A stretch of DNA of 64,000 nucleotides from Microbacterium proteolyticum (GCF_014192415.1 NZ_JACHXY010000001.1:1364001-1428000), one strand, 5' to 3'; shown: positions 55,908 through 64,000, counted from the stretch's first letter. Notes: generated by a model from the sequence alone, not told the origin. A program made the numbers and translations.

Positions 55908-56489
55908 TTACGGCATCCAGAACCCCAGCGTGCACAGCAGCCGCGTTTCGTCATCGGCATCTGCCGGCGGGTCGATCGCCGGGCCGAACACGCCCCACTG
56001 CCGCCACTCGTCGGCGTGCGGCACGACGTGCTCGGTGAACCCGTCGATCAGTTCGGGGGACAGGTGGAACGGGATGCCGAAGTGCTTCGCCATCGACCAC
56101 GCCTGGAACGCGCGGTACGTCGCCATATGCGCGAACCCCTCGGCCGCCGGGTAGTCGCCGTAGGTGAAGCGGAACGTGTCGGCGATGTCGCCCTTGTGCA
56201 CCGCGGCCGTGGCGGCGTCGTTGAGCGCGTCGTACGCGGCGATCGGATCGTCGCCGCTCAGGAGGTCGCCTTCGGCGAACGGGTCGCCGTCGGCCGCCGC
56301 GCGACCCGCGATCACGTCGGGGATCCAGGCTTCGTCATAGGCGTGCCGCCCGATGATGTCGAGCAGCGTGGCCGACTCGAGCTGGCTCCACTCCTTCGGC
56401 ACCGGGGCCGAGAAGTCGGCGGAATCGAGGCGGTCGATGACGTCGCGCAGCGCGGCGTCGGAGCGGAGGAACAGTTCGGCGGGCGTCAT
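55908..56489 (-). CDS. DinB/maleylpyruvate isomerase-like metalloenzyme family protein
   Basis: A 193-residue four-helix-bundle protein of the mycothiol-dependent maleylpyruvate isomerase/TIGR03086 type: LFLRSDAALRDVIDRLDSAD, WSQLESATLLDIIGRHAYDEAWIPDVIAG (likely metal-binding His) and THMATYRAF-like HMATYRAFQAW later. The ATG at 56489 is chosen since the upstream extension (PPRGIWPVS) is not typical of the family. Reaction unknown. Confidence 0.75.
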   Translation of the reverse strand: MTPAELFLRSDAALRDVIDRLDSADFSAPVPKEWSQLESATLLDIIGRHAYDEAWIPDVIAGRAAADGDPFAEGDLLSGDDPIAAYDALNDAATAAVHKGDIADTFRFTYGDYPAAEGFAHMATYRAFQAWSMAKHFGIPFHLSPELIDGFTEHVVPHADEWRQWGVFGPAIDPPADADDETRLLCTLGFWMP

Positions 56490-56649
56490 GGCGACGACGG
56501 TACTCCGGGCCACCGACACCGGCCAGATCCCTCGTGGCGGCCCCTCGTCGGTCGGGCACGGCACCGCATCTCGATCGCCCGCAAGCGGGGACCCGCGCGG
56601 GGGACACAGTCATACGATGGTGCCGCCCGCGACCGACCGGAGGACCGCG

Positions 56650-57297
56650 ATGACCGAGAACCCCCTCGCCCACCGCCTCGACTACACGCTCGACGAGCTC
56701 GATGACGGCGCGCTGACGGCATCCCCTCTCGCTCTTCTGCGGCGCTGGCTCGACGACGCATCCGACCTCCCCGAGCCGAACGCGATGGTCGTGTCGACGG
56801 TGGATGCCGAAGCCCGACCGACCTCGCGCACCGTGCTCTTGCGCGGAGTCGACGACGACGGGGCGCTGTGGTTCTTCACCAACCGGCTGTCGCGCAAGGG
56901 CCGGGCGCTGGCTGCGAACCCGTCGGTGTCGATCCTCTTCCCCTGGTACGCGCTGCAGCGCCAGGTCATCGTGCTCGGCACGGCGACGCCCCTGCCGGCG
57001 GAGCGCGACGACGCGTACTTCGCGTCCCGCCCACGCGGCTCGCAACTGTCGGCCTGGGCGAGCCATCAGTCCGAGCCCGTGGCATCCCGAGCCGCCCTCG
57101 AGGAGCAGATGGCGGAGCTCGGCGCCCGCTTCCCCGGCGACGAGCCCGTGCCGCGACCGCCGCACTGGGGTGGATATCGGGTGGACGCGCGCGAGATCGA
57201 GTTCTGGCAGGGCCGGCCGTCGCGCCTGCACGACCGGATCGTGTTCACACGCGACGACCCGGCGGGGGAGTGGGCTGCGGTGCGGCGGCAGCCGTGA
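56650..57297 (+). CDS. pdxH: Pyridoxamine 5'-phosphate oxidase
   Basis: A 215-residue FMN enzyme making pyridoxal 5'-phosphate. Landmarks are EPNAMVVSTVDAEARPTSRTVLLRG near 41-65, FFTNRLSRKGRALAANP, LFPWYALQRQV, SQLSAWASHQS near 127-137, PPHWGGYRV near 173, and the C-terminal EFWQGRPSRLHDRIVF. Length and order are those of PdxH. It is divergent from the DinB-like gene. PLP feeds enzymes such as the MetY-type enzyme in this window. Confidence 0.95.
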   Translation: MTENPLAHRLDYTLDELDDGALTASPLALLRRWLDDASDLPEPNAMVVSTVDAEARPTSRTVLLRGVDDDGALWFFTNRLSRKGRALAANPSVSILFPWYALQRQVIVLGTATPLPAERDDAYFASRPRGSQLSAWASHQSEPVASRAALEEQMAELGARFPGDEPVPRPPHWGGYRVDAREIEFWQGRPSRLHDRIVFTRDDPAGEWAAVRRQP

Positions 57298-57348
57298 CCC
57301 CGCCTTCCCGCGAGCGGCGGAGAGCGCCGCGGCCCTGACCCGTTCCTG

Positions 57349-57515
57349 CGCGTGGAGCGGAGGAGATTCGGCGGGCGGAGGACCGGCGCTGAGGGCGAGG
57401 TCCTCCGCCGGCCGAATCCCCTCCCGTCGCGACTGTGAGCGCAAGGGGCGGTGCGGAATTCCCTCCCGTCGCGACCGTGAACGCAAGGGGAGGCGCCGAA
57501 AACGCCGCGACGGAC
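57349..57515. repeat. Hairpin and 40-bp tandem repeat before the GTPase gene
   Basis: CGCGTGGAGCGGAGGAGATT opens a G+C-rich stem whose partner is GGCCGAATCCCCTCC near 57410. From 57414 a roughly 40-base unit containing CCCTCCCGTCGCGAC and CGCAAGGGG occurs twice in tandem (about 57418 and 57460). The first 25 bases recur at 58763. No gene fits in 57298-57595. Confidence 0.5.
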
Positions 57516-57595
57516 CCCGGGCCGTAGATTCGTGGCATCCGCATCCCGCGGGAAGAACGCCCGATCTCGATTTCCTTCGGGGGTAAGGAGACATC

Positions 57596-58753
57596 ATGGC
57601 GAAGAAGAACGCGGACGCACCCGACCTCGATCAGAAGGCCTTCGTCGAGGCGACCTCGGAGGCCAAGTCGCGCTACGGCCGGTTCAACCTCGCCATCGTC
57701 GGGAGCTCCGGCGTCGGCAAGTCGTCGCTCGTCAACGCGGTGTTCGGCCGCGATTGGGCCAAGGTCGGCCGAGGCTTACCCGTCACGCGGGGCGTGCAGT
57801 TCTACAGCGACGACTCGCTCGGCATCTGGGATGTCGAGGGCTTCGAGATCGGTTCGCCCGTTCCTCCCGCCCAGCAGCTGCGCGATCACCTGAACGCCAT
57901 CGCGGCGCACTCCGGTGATCACCAGATATCCGTCGTCTGGTACTGCGTGCAGGCCAACGACGATCGCCTCACTCCCGCCGACATCGCCATGATCCGCGAA
58001 CTCGACGCGCGGGGACTTCCGGTGATCCTCGTGCTCACGAAGGTCGACTGGATCAAGAACCCCCTCACCGGGCATCAGGGTGTCGCCAAAGACGTGCAGG
58101 CCTTCGTCGACTGGCTCAACGATCCGGTGGATGCCGCGACCGGTGAACGCCTGCGCGTGCCCTACCGGCGCGTCATCCTCACCTCCACGCGAGACCGGCA
58201 CGGGAAGGGGAAGGGGCACGGCCTCGGTGACCTTGTCACCGAGACGCTCGCCCTCGCTCCCGAGCGTGACAAGGATGCCTTTCGCATCGCACAACGTCTC
58301 AACCTCCCGTGGAAGCGCGAGATGGCTCGCCCGATCATCGCGACGGCGGCCGCGGCGGCTGCGGGAGCGGCGACCGTTCCGCTTCCTGTCTCGGATGCTT
58401 TCACTCTTGCGCCGATCCAACTCACGATGATGGGGCGGATCGCCGCCATCTACGACCTCGAGGTCAAGACCATGCTCTCGGCGGGCGCCCTCGCGCAGTT
58501 CGGTGTGCAGGTCGCAGGACGGGCGTTGGCGACCAGCTTCCTGAAGCTGATCCCCGGCGCCGGCGTCGTCGTCAACGCGGCGGTGGCGGGCGCGCTCACC
58601 GCGGCGACCGGGGAGAGCTGGATGAAGATCTGCGAGCTCCTGCACACGGGAAAGATCGACGTGCGCAAGCTCGACCAGGAGTGGGCGAAGTACGCGCCGA
58701 GCTTCATGGACGTCGCGCGCAAGCTGGTCGAGAGACGCGTGGGCAGGCGCTGA
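57596..58753 (+). CDS. Era-like GTPase with DUF697-like C-terminal domain
   Basis: A 385-residue GTPase. G1 is GSSGVGKSS at 36-44, G2 probably the Thr in PVTRG, G3 DVEG from Asp79, G4 TKVD at 148-151. The G domain ends near residue 215. The C-terminal part has hydrophobic Ala-rich helices (AAAAAAGAATVPLPVSDAF, then QVAGRALATSFLKLIPGAGVVVNA), as in DUF697/YcjF-type membrane-associated GTPases. Probably a membrane-linked switch, function unknown. It is flanked on both sides by copies of the same hairpin-type repeat. Confidence 0.85.
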   Translation: MAKKNADAPDLDQKAFVEATSEAKSRYGRFNLAIVGSSGVGKSSLVNAVFGRDWAKVGRGLPVTRGVQFYSDDSLGIWDVEGFEIGSPVPPAQQLRDHLNAIAAHSGDHQISVVWYCVQANDDRLTPADIAMIRELDARGLPVILVLTKVDWIKNPLTGHQGVAKDVQAFVDWLNDPVDAATGERLRVPYRRVILTSTRDRHGKGKGHGLGDLVTETLALAPERDKDAFRIAQRLNLPWKREMARPIIATAAAAAAGAATVPLPVSDAFTLAPIQLTMMGRIAAIYDLEVKTMLSAGALAQFGVQVAGRALATSFLKLIPGAGVVVNAAVAGALTAATGESWMKICELLHTGKIDVRKLDQEWAKYAPSFMDVARKLVERRVGRR

Positions 58754-58762
58754 CCGCTGTCG

Positions 58763-58848
58763 CGCGTGGAGCGGAGGAGTTTCGGCGAGTGGAGGATGGA
58801 TGCCGCGGAGGAGGTCCTCCCTTCGGAGAATCTCCTCCGCTCGTGACC
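58763..58848. repeat. Second copy of the GCGGAGGAG hairpin after the GTPase gene
   Basis: CGCGTGGAGCGGAGGAGTTT matches 57349 with one change, and a reverse-complement-like arm (TTCGGAGAATCTCCTCCGCT) follows near 58831. It forms a long imperfect hairpin just after the GTPase stop, usable as a terminator. Confidence 0.5.
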
Positions 58849-58897
58849 GTCCGCCGCCGCCCCGACACCTCCCGGGCCGTGGAACGCTAGAGGCACC

Positions 58898-59557
58898 ATG
58901 ACCGACGCCACCCCCGCTGCACGCCTCCGCACAGCCCTCGAGCACCCCGACGCGTCCGCCCGGTTGCAGGCCGCGCTCGCCGCGGGGACGCGGCCGCACG
59001 ACGACTACATCGCCAAGCTGGTGGCAAGGTGCGCGGTCGAGACCGACTTCTTCGTGCGCGACATGCTGACCTGGGCGCTCACGCGGCACGACCCCGTTCG
59101 GGCCGTCGTCACTCTCATGCCCGAAGTGGGGTCGGAGATCCCGCAGGCGCGCAGCCAGGCGCTGCACACGCTGTCGAAGATCGGCGACCCCGCCGCGTTC
59201 GCAGTGATCACGCCGGCCGTGCTGCGCGACCGGCACCCCGAGGTGGCACGGGCGGCGTGGCGCACGGCATCCGGTCTCGTCCCCGACGACGCCCACGAGG
59301 CGCTCGCCGAGGAGCTGTCCACCCAGTTCGGACGCGGCGACCACGACACCCAGCGCAGCCTCAGCCGCGCGTTCGCGGCGATCGGATTCCGCGCCGAGGC
59401 GGCGGTCGAGCGGGCAGCGGCCTCGCCCTACGACGTCGTCAGCGCGCATGCACGGGCCACGGCCATCGTCATGGACGACCCCGACACGGAGTTCGCGGAG
59501 GCCGTCGTCGAGGCGCGGCGGGTGGTGGCGCAGCGGGCGTTGCCGGCGGAGGGCTGA
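58898..59557 (+). CDS. HEAT-repeat protein
   Basis: A 219-residue all-helical protein with about five HEAT/PBS-type repeats, for example VEIPQARSQALHTLSKIGDP-like EIPQARSQALHTLSKIGDPAAF and RHPEVARAAWRTASGLVPDDA. No catalytic residues visible; likely a protein-protein interaction scaffold. Seen as a conserved hypothetical in related actinobacteria. Starts at ATG after a GCACC leader without a strong ribosome-binding site. Confidence 0.75.
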   Translation: MTDATPAARLRTALEHPDASARLQAALAAGTRPHDDYIAKLVARCAVETDFFVRDMLTWALTRHDPVRAVVTLMPEVGSEIPQARSQALHTLSKIGDPAAFAVITPAVLRDRHPEVARAAWRTASGLVPDDAHEALAEELSTQFGRGDHDTQRSLSRAFAAIGFRAEAAVERAAASPYDVVSAHARATAIVMDDPDTEFAEAVVEARRVVAQRALPAEG

Positions 59558-59753
59558 GCCGGTCTCGGCGAGCCGCCGCAAACGCCGTCGCCCGAGGTCA
59601 ACCCCCTCCCCTTTCAGGATTCTCCGGACCGCGGGGGAGTACCGTCTCGGGAGGTCTGCGCGACTCCACGTGCTCAGGTCGGCTCCAACGGTGTCGTCGA
59701 CGGGTGCACGGTCGCGCTCGGTAACGACACGGGAGGCGATCGCCATCAGCACG

Positions 59754-60896
59754 ATGACCGCGCCCGTCGCACCCCCGATGGCGGCGGCCCCCGGCCCGCT
59801 CGACCACGTGCGCAATCTGCCGTCGCTCACGGGCCTGCGCTGGGCGACGGCGCTGCTGATCTTCGGCCACCACCTCATGGCGGTCAACTACTTCGGCGGC
59901 AACGCCGGGGTCGCGTGGGGCGTGCTGTTCGAGGCCGGCAAGACCGGCGTGACGCTGTTCTTCATCCTGTCGGGCTTCGTGCTCGCCTGGGGATACCGCC
60001 CGCAACAGACCGTCCGCTCGTTCTGGTGGCACCGCGTCGCGCGCATCTACCCGTTGCACGTCGTGGGTGTCGTGCTGGCGCTCATCGCCGCGGCGACCCT
60101 CGTGCCCGAGATCCGCACCGACGGTGCCGCGCCCCTCGTCGCCAACGTCTTCCTCGTCAACGGCTGGGTGCCCGACTGGTGGCAGGCGGGCAACCCCGCG
60201 AGCTGGTCGCTCGTGTGCGAGGCCTTCTTCTATCTGAGCTTCCCGTTCCTCATCCGCCCCCTCGTGCGGGCTTCGAACCGGATCCTCACGGTCGTGGCCG
60301 TGACATCCCTGGTGCTCGTCGCGCTCGCCCCGCAGATCGCGGCCTTCGCGCCGGGCGTGCTGTCTTCGGCATCCACTCCCCTCCTCCGCCTGCCCGAATT
60401 CGTCATCGGCATGACCCTCGCCGTGATGATGAAGCGCGGGGAATGGATGCCGCTCCGCCTCCGCATCGCGCTGCCCCTGGCCGTCGCCGGATACGCGCTG
60501 TCGGAGGCGCCGCTGGTGCCGGGTACCGACATCCACCCGGGGCTCGCCGCCACCGTCGGCTTCTACGCGCTGTTGGTCGCCTCGCTCGCGAACGCCGACG
60601 CGCGCGGACGCTCGACCTTCCTCGCCCGGCCGCTCTGGCAGGAGCTCGGGCGCGTGTCGTTCGCTTTCTACCTCGTTCACCTGCTCGTCATCGCGTCGGT
60701 GTCGTCGGGCTGGCCCGACGGGCATCCCGAACTCCCCTGGCGGCAGGCGGTGCCCCTGGCGCTCGCCGCCTTCGGAATCGCGCTCGCCATCGCCTGGGTG
60801 ATGCACAAGCTGGTGGAGATCCCGGCGCAGCGGTGGCTGCTGCGGAACGCAGGAGTCGTGCGCCGCCGACGGCGGTCGACATCCGCTCGCGGCTAG
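59754..60896 (+). CDS. Acyltransferase family 3 (OafA/YrhL) membrane protein
   Basis: A 380-residue protein with about ten membrane helices. SLTGLRWATALLIFGHHLMA near 24-43 carries the family's Arg and paired His, FFILSGFVLAWGYRP near 73-87 is diagnostic, and WWHRVARIYPLHV follows. The family O-acylates surface polysaccharides or lipids. The ATG at 59754 is the best start, though GGGAGG lies rather far upstream. A basic C-terminal tail (RRRRRSTSARG) closes it. Confidence 0.88.
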   Translation: MTAPVAPPMAAAPGPLDHVRNLPSLTGLRWATALLIFGHHLMAVNYFGGNAGVAWGVLFEAGKTGVTLFFILSGFVLAWGYRPQQTVRSFWWHRVARIYPLHVVGVVLALIAAATLVPEIRTDGAAPLVANVFLVNGWVPDWWQAGNPASWSLVCEAFFYLSFPFLIRPLVRASNRILTVVAVTSLVLVALAPQIAAFAPGVLSSASTPLLRLPEFVIGMTLAVMMKRGEWMPLRLRIALPLAVAGYALSEAPLVPGTDIHPGLAATVGFYALLVASLANADARGRSTFLARPLWQELGRVSFAFYLVHLLVIASVSSGWPDGHPELPWRQAVPLALAAFGIALAIAWVMHKLVEIPAQRWLLRNAGVVRRRRRSTSARG

Positions 60897-60905
60897 GCTC
60901 GCCGG

Positions 60906-61064
60906 ATGTTCTCCGGACTCGCTGGACCGCACCTGCTCATCATCATCCTGACGTGGGGAGCGACCCTCGCGGTGATCGGTGCCGTCCTCTACCTCGTCGT
61001 GCGGCTCGCGGTCCTGCACGCGCTGAAGGCGCATACCCGTTGGGTCGACGGCGGCCAGCGCTAG
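60906..61064 (+). CDS. Small membrane protein, 52 aa
   Basis: A short gene starting nine bases after the acyltransferase stop and ending with TAG. The peptide MFSGLAGPHLLIIILTWGAT opens a single membrane helix at about residues 8-35, followed by a basic tail ending WVDGGQR. Spacing suggests co-translation with the acyltransferase. Function unknown. Confidence 0.55.
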   Translation: MFSGLAGPHLLIIILTWGATLAVIGAVLYLVVRLAVLHALKAHTRWVDGGQR

Positions 61065-61120
61065 CCCGGCCGACACGCCCGGCCCACCCGCTCTTCAGCA
61101 ACGCTCCGGTACGATGCCCC

Positions 61121-62608
61121 GTGCCCGAAACACTGCTGGACCCCGAACGCGATGCCGCGCGGTCGACCGCCATCGACCCGCACGAGCTCGAGATCGCGCT
61201 ACGCGTCATCGACGCGGCCTCCTCGCTCGACCCCGAAGACCCCGCCTACATCGCCCTGCGTCGCCAGACCGGCAAGCTCTACAAGGACGTCAAGCGGCAG
61301 TCGCGCAAAGAGAAGCGTCAGCGCATCGCCGATGCGGACCGCGCGGTCGTCGCCGCCACCGCCACCGGCGCCGCCGACCGGATCGACGACGAGACCCGTG
61401 GCATCCCGCTTGCCGCTCGCACCTCGATGCCGTTCGCGGGCGAGCTGATCAAGGCGCGCGCCTGCTACATCTGCAAGCAGGACTACACCCTCGTCGACGC
61501 GTTCTACCACCAGCTCTGCCCCGACTGCGCGGCGATGAGCCACGAGAAGCGCGACGCCCGCACCGACCTCACCGGCCGTCGGGCCCTGCTCACCGGCGGC
61601 CGCGCCAAGATCGGCATGTACATCGCGCTGCGGCTGCTGCGCGACGGCGCGCACACGACGATCACCACGCGCTTCCCGCGCGATGCGGTGCGCCGCTTCT
61701 CGTCGTTGCCCGACAGTGCCGAGTGGATCGACCGCCTCACGGTCGTCGGCATCGACCTGCGCGACCCGGCCCAGGTGATCGGACTCGCCGACTCCGTGGC
61801 ATCCGCGGGTCCGCTCGACATCCTCATCAACAACGCCGCTCAGACCGTCCGGCGCTCCCCTGGCGCGTACAAACCCCTGGTGGATGCCGAGTTGGCACCG
61901 CTCCCCGACGGCCCGCTGCCCGAGCTGCTCACCTTCGGCCACACCAACGACGCCCACCCGCTCGCGCTCGCGCAGTCGGTGTCGGCGCATCCGATCCTCG
62001 CATCGGCGGCGCGGACGGCCGACGAGCTCACCGCCGAGGCCATGGCGGCCGGCTCCTCGTCGCTCGAACGCCTGATGACCGGGACCGCGATCGACGCGGG
62101 CGGCCTCATCCCCGACGAGGACCGCATCAACAGCTGGACGCAGCACGTCGACCAGGTCGAGCCGCTCGAGATGCTCGAGGTGCAGCTGGCCAACATGACG
62201 GCACCGTTCCTGCTCGTCAGCCGCCTGCGTCCCGCCATGGCGGCATCCACCGCGGAGCGCAAGTACATCGTCAACGTCTCGGCGATGGAGGGCGTGTTCG
62301 GCCGCGGCTACAAGGGCCCCGGCCACCCGCACACCAACATGGCCAAGGCCGCCCTCAACATGCTCACGCGCACGAGCGCCCGCGAGATGTTCGAGAACGA
62401 CCGCATCCTGATGACGGCCGTCGACACGGGCTGGATCACCGACGAGCGCCCGCACTTCACCAAGGTGCGCCTGGCCGAGGAGGGCTTCCACGCCCCGCTG
62501 GACCTCGTGGACGGAGCGGCCCGCGTGTACGACCCGATCGTGCGCGGCGAGGCGGGCGAAGACCTTTTCGGCATCTTCTTGAAGGATTACCGCAAGAGCT
62601 CCTGGTGA
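61121..62608 (+). CDS. SDR-family protein with N-terminal helical domain and zinc ribbon
   Basis: A 495-residue protein from a GTG start. Residues 1-105 are charged and helical. A treble-clef or ribbon-type zinc site follows with Cys115/Cys118 and Cys133/Cys136 (CYIC...CPDC). The Rossmann dehydrogenase domain begins at TGGRAKIG (158-165) and includes INNAAQTVRRSPG. The usual catalytic Tyr of Y-x3-K is replaced: the lysine sits in PHTNMAKAALNM, where the -4 position is Thr. This fused, zinc-bearing SDR is unusual; whether it is an active dehydrogenase is unclear. It converges with the Nudix gene. Confidence 0.82.
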   Translation: MPETLLDPERDAARSTAIDPHELEIALRVIDAASSLDPEDPAYIALRRQTGKLYKDVKRQSRKEKRQRIADADRAVVAATATGAADRIDDETRGIPLAARTSMPFAGELIKARACYICKQDYTLVDAFYHQLCPDCAAMSHEKRDARTDLTGRRALLTGGRAKIGMYIALRLLRDGAHTTITTRFPRDAVRRFSSLPDSAEWIDRLTVVGIDLRDPAQVIGLADSVASAGPLDILINNAAQTVRRSPGAYKPLVDAELAPLPDGPLPELLTFGHTNDAHPLALAQSVSAHPILASAARTADELTAEAMAAGSSSLERLMTGTAIDAGGLIPDEDRINSWTQHVDQVEPLEMLEVQLANMTAPFLLVSRLRPAMAASTAERKYIVNVSAMEGVFGRGYKGPGHPHTNMAKAALNMLTRTSAREMFENDRILMTAVDTGWITDERPHFTKVRLAEEGFHAPLDLVDGAARVYDPIVRGEAGEDLFGIFLKDYRKSSW

Positions 62609-62633
62609 GTCAGCGCGCGGCCCCGCCCGCCCG

Positions 62634-62692
62634 TTGAGCGTCCCGGACACGCCGCATACGCTCCCGACCGACGGCGTGTCGTGGACACTCGA
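62634..62692. repeat. Intergenic inverted repeat GTGTCC/GGACAC, copy 3
   Basis: GAGCGTCCCGGACACGCCG pairs with CGGCGTGTCGTGGACACTC with three mismatches, around a 17-base loop. It lies between two converging genes, like copies 1 and 2 at 14.7-14.9 kb, and can fold from either strand. Confidence 0.65.
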
Positions 62693-62704
62693 CCAGGGTG
62701 AGGC

Positions 62705-63112
62705 TCAGGCGGGCAGGAAGTACTCGCGGGCCAGCGGGGCGATCTCGAGCCCGGATGCCGTCGCGGCGGTGACCCAGCGCAGCTCGGCGATCTCGGCATC
62801 CGGGACCGGCTGCTGGTCGCCGATGTCGACACGGAACACGTCGGCGACCACCTCGAAGCCGGGCTCGTTCGCGGCGCTCGCGGTGAAGCGTCCGAGGGGC
62901 TCGAGGTGCTCGGGCTCGACGCGCAGGCCGACCTCCTCGGCGAGCTCGCGCGCGAGGGTCTCGGCGGGCGTTTCATCGGGCTCGGGCTTGCCTCCGGGCT
63001 GCATGAACGCCGTCGTGCCGGACTTGCGCACGACCAGCAGCCTGCCGTCGGCGTCGGTGATCACCGCGGCGGAGACGTGGATGCGGCGCGGGGTGATGGC
63101 ATCCGGAGTCAC
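62705..63112 (-). CDS. Nudix hydrolase
   Basis: A 135-residue Nudix protein. The Nudix box is complete: GGKPEPDETPAETLARELAEEVGL near residues 40-63 fits G-x5-E-x7-R-E-x2-E-E-x-G. It hydrolyses a nucleoside diphosphate-linked substrate. The GTG at 63112 (VTPDAITPRRIHVSAAVITD) is chosen since the longer frame upstream is Arg/Pro-rich and not typical. It may be the counterpart of the mutT4 gene missing beside cca. Confidence 0.88.
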   Translation of the reverse strand: MTPDAITPRRIHVSAAVITDADGRLLVVRKSGTTAFMQPGGKPEPDETPAETLARELAEEVGLRVEPEHLEPLGRFTASAANEPGFEVVADVFRVDIGDQQPVPDAEIAELRWVTAATASGLEIAPLAREYFLPA

Positions 63113-63226
63113 CTCGGCACCGTAACACCCGCGCCGGTGAGTCCCGGGGGGTGGACCTCCGAGACTCGCCGCTCCCGCGCGGACCGAGCGGTGCGTCGGG
63201 GTGGGCGCCACGGCGGGGGTCGACCA

Positions 63227-63254
63227 CAGTCCGCAAGCCCGGGGTCGCGGACTG
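63227..63254. promoter_or_regulatory. Inverted repeat upstream of the LPATG protein gene
   Basis: CAGTCCGC and GCGGACTG are perfect 8-bp inverted arms with a 12-base spacer. A second palindrome, GGAAAG-GCG-CTTTCC, lies at 63281-63295. Both are candidate operators for the divergent Nudix and LPATG genes. Confidence 0.35.
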
Positions 63255-63380
63255 CCGCCGAGAGTCGTGCAATACGACGCGGAAAGGCGCTTTCCCCGTC
63301 TGTTTCACCGATGAATTCCTGACCATTCCTCGCGCCGGATGGGCCTTTCACGCCATACTCGATGAGGAGGTTCGGCACTG

Positions 63381-63752
63381 ATGACGAAGACGATGGTGGC
63401 GGTGCTGCTGGCATCCGCCCTGTGGGTTCCCCTGGCCGTGAACGACGAACCGGCGGGGCAATCGACGGGCGACTCGCTGCTCATCTCGGTCGAGATCCCC
63501 GCTCGAACCAGCGCCCCGACGCCCCCGCCGACCGCGGCCCCGTCTCCGACGGCGATCCCGACCCCCTCGTCGCCGAATCCGACGTCCTCCGCGAGCCCCG
63601 GCCCGGTCGACCCGGGAACGGATGCCGCGAACCCCCGGCCCGGTGCGCTGCCGGCCACCGGCGGCGAGATCGCGGGAGGAGCCGCTGCGCTCGCGCTCCT
63701 GGCGCTCGCCGCGGGACTCGCCATCCGCGCCCGTCGTCGCCGAAGCGTCTGA
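63381..63752 (+). CDS. Small sortase-anchored protein, 123 aa
   Basis: A signal peptide (MTKTMVAVLLASALWVPLAV) is followed by a short Ser/Thr/Pro-rich stalk (TPPPTAAPSPTAIPTPSSPNP), the sortase signal LPATG at 90-94, a membrane helix and RARRRR. There is no globular domain, so it is little more than a wall-attached spacer. ATG after GAGGAGGTTCGGCACTG. Confidence 0.75.
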   Translation: MTKTMVAVLLASALWVPLAVNDEPAGQSTGDSLLISVEIPARTSAPTPPPTAAPSPTAIPTPSSPNPTSSASPGPVDPGTDAANPRPGALPATGGEIAGGAAALALLALAAGLAIRARRRRSV

Positions 63753-63859
63753 CGAGAGGGGCGGCGGACCCACTTACTCGCCGTCGAGGTTCCGCGGGGG
63801 CCGCACAGGTGCCGAGGAATACACTGGATTCCATCCAATCCGCTCTAACGGGACCCTCC

Positions 63860-64000
63860 GTGACCTCTTCCTCCACACCGCGCGCCTTCGACGTTCGCCA
63901 TCTGCAGCTGGCGCGCGCCGCCTTCGCGGCGCTCGCGGCGATCATGGTCACCTTCTCGTCGGACCACTCCGCGCCCCTCGGCCTCGGGGTGTTCAGCGGT
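63860..64000 (+). CDS. Predicted membrane protein, 5' end only
   Basis: The frame opens at a GTG preceded by GGACCCTCC and runs off the window after 47 codons: MTSSSTPRAFDVRHLQLARA, then a hydrophobic AAFAALAAIMVTFSSD. This looks like the first helix of an actinobacterial multi-helix membrane protein. Family not determined. Confidence 0.6.
   Translation, partial: MTSSSTPRAFDVRHLQLARAAFAALAAIMVTFSSDHSAPLGLGVFSG

Noticed and set aside
59915-62608. 897-codon frame suggesting an acyltransferase-SDR fusion
   Set aside because: The first part is an out-of-frame shadow of the acyltransferase; the true SDR starts at the GTG at 61121 after a small membrane-protein gene.

Overview
The window is high-G+C actinobacterial DNA, most likely from a Microbacterium or a close relative in the Microbacteriaceae. 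The evidence is gene content and order (murJ, DUF6049 and cca together; rpsF-ssb-rpsR-rplI; dnaB), heavy use of GTG starts, class-E-type LAxTG surface anchors, and a very frequent heptamer GGATGCC/GGCATCC. No rRNA, tRNA or CRISPR array was seen. This is mostly a chromosomal core region. In Mycobacterium tuberculosis the equivalents of cca/murJ and rpsF/dnaB flank the origin. Here they are about 20 kb apart with no dnaA/dnaN between them, so the origin probably lies to the left, beyond murJ.

Layout. 1-5.5 kb: 5' end of murJ, its overlapping partner DUF6049, a methyltransferase and the CCA-adding enzyme. 5.5-11.3 kb: alcohol and aldehyde oxidation module (zinc alcohol dehydrogenase, GAF regulator, aldehyde dehydrogenase, DUF779). 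11.4-16 kb: methyltransferase, ATP-grasp enzyme, MetY-type sulfhydrylase, flavin monooxygenase. 16-20 kb: wall-anchored M14 carboxypeptidase and a membrane-anchored partner. 19.8-23 kb: LysR regulator facing an MHS transporter and 3-hydroxybutyrate dehydrogenase. 24.5-26.3 kb: ribosomal protein and SSB operon. 26.8-29.3 kb: polar amino acid ABC transporter. 29.4-32.6 kb: two secreted repeat proteins, one with seven chaplin-like repeats, a collagen-like stalk and a sortase signal. 32.8-34.6 kb: cluster of DnaA boxes followed by dnaB. 34.6-38.5 kb: aldo/keto reductase and its regulator, CMD and cupin proteins, small enzymes.

38.6-42.6 kb is an accessory island. It opens with a diverged second copy of the 3' third of dnaB, then has visibly lower G+C, lacks the GGATGCC heptamer, and carries two facing two-gene operons. 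One is a DUF262 + HEPN nuclease pair that looks like a defence system; the other encodes two unrecognised proteins, one with zinc-binding cysteines. 43-49 kb: RpiR/SIS regulator with an MFS exporter, divergent from a tripartite tricarboxylate transporter and an RraA-like aldolase. 49-53.5 kb: SnoaL-like protein, two overlapping AraC regulators, an SDR and an old-yellow-enzyme ene-reductase. 53.6-55.7 kb is a second small accessory patch: a decayed MntA-HepT toxin-antitoxin pair and a secreted toxin-like protein translationally coupled to a two-helix membrane protein. 55.9-64 kb: DinB-like protein, pdxH, GTPase, HEAT-repeat protein, acyltransferase, zinc-ribbon SDR, Nudix hydrolase, LPATG protein and the start of a membrane protein.

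Most promising for follow-up: the cysteine-free chaplin/collagen surface protein, the DnaA-box cluster in front of dnaB, the dnaB remnant bordering the DUF262-HEPN island, the toxin-like/membrane protein pair, and two repeat signals (an intergenic inverted-repeat family and the frame-independent heptamer). All family calls are by eye from sequence motifs; no database search was run.
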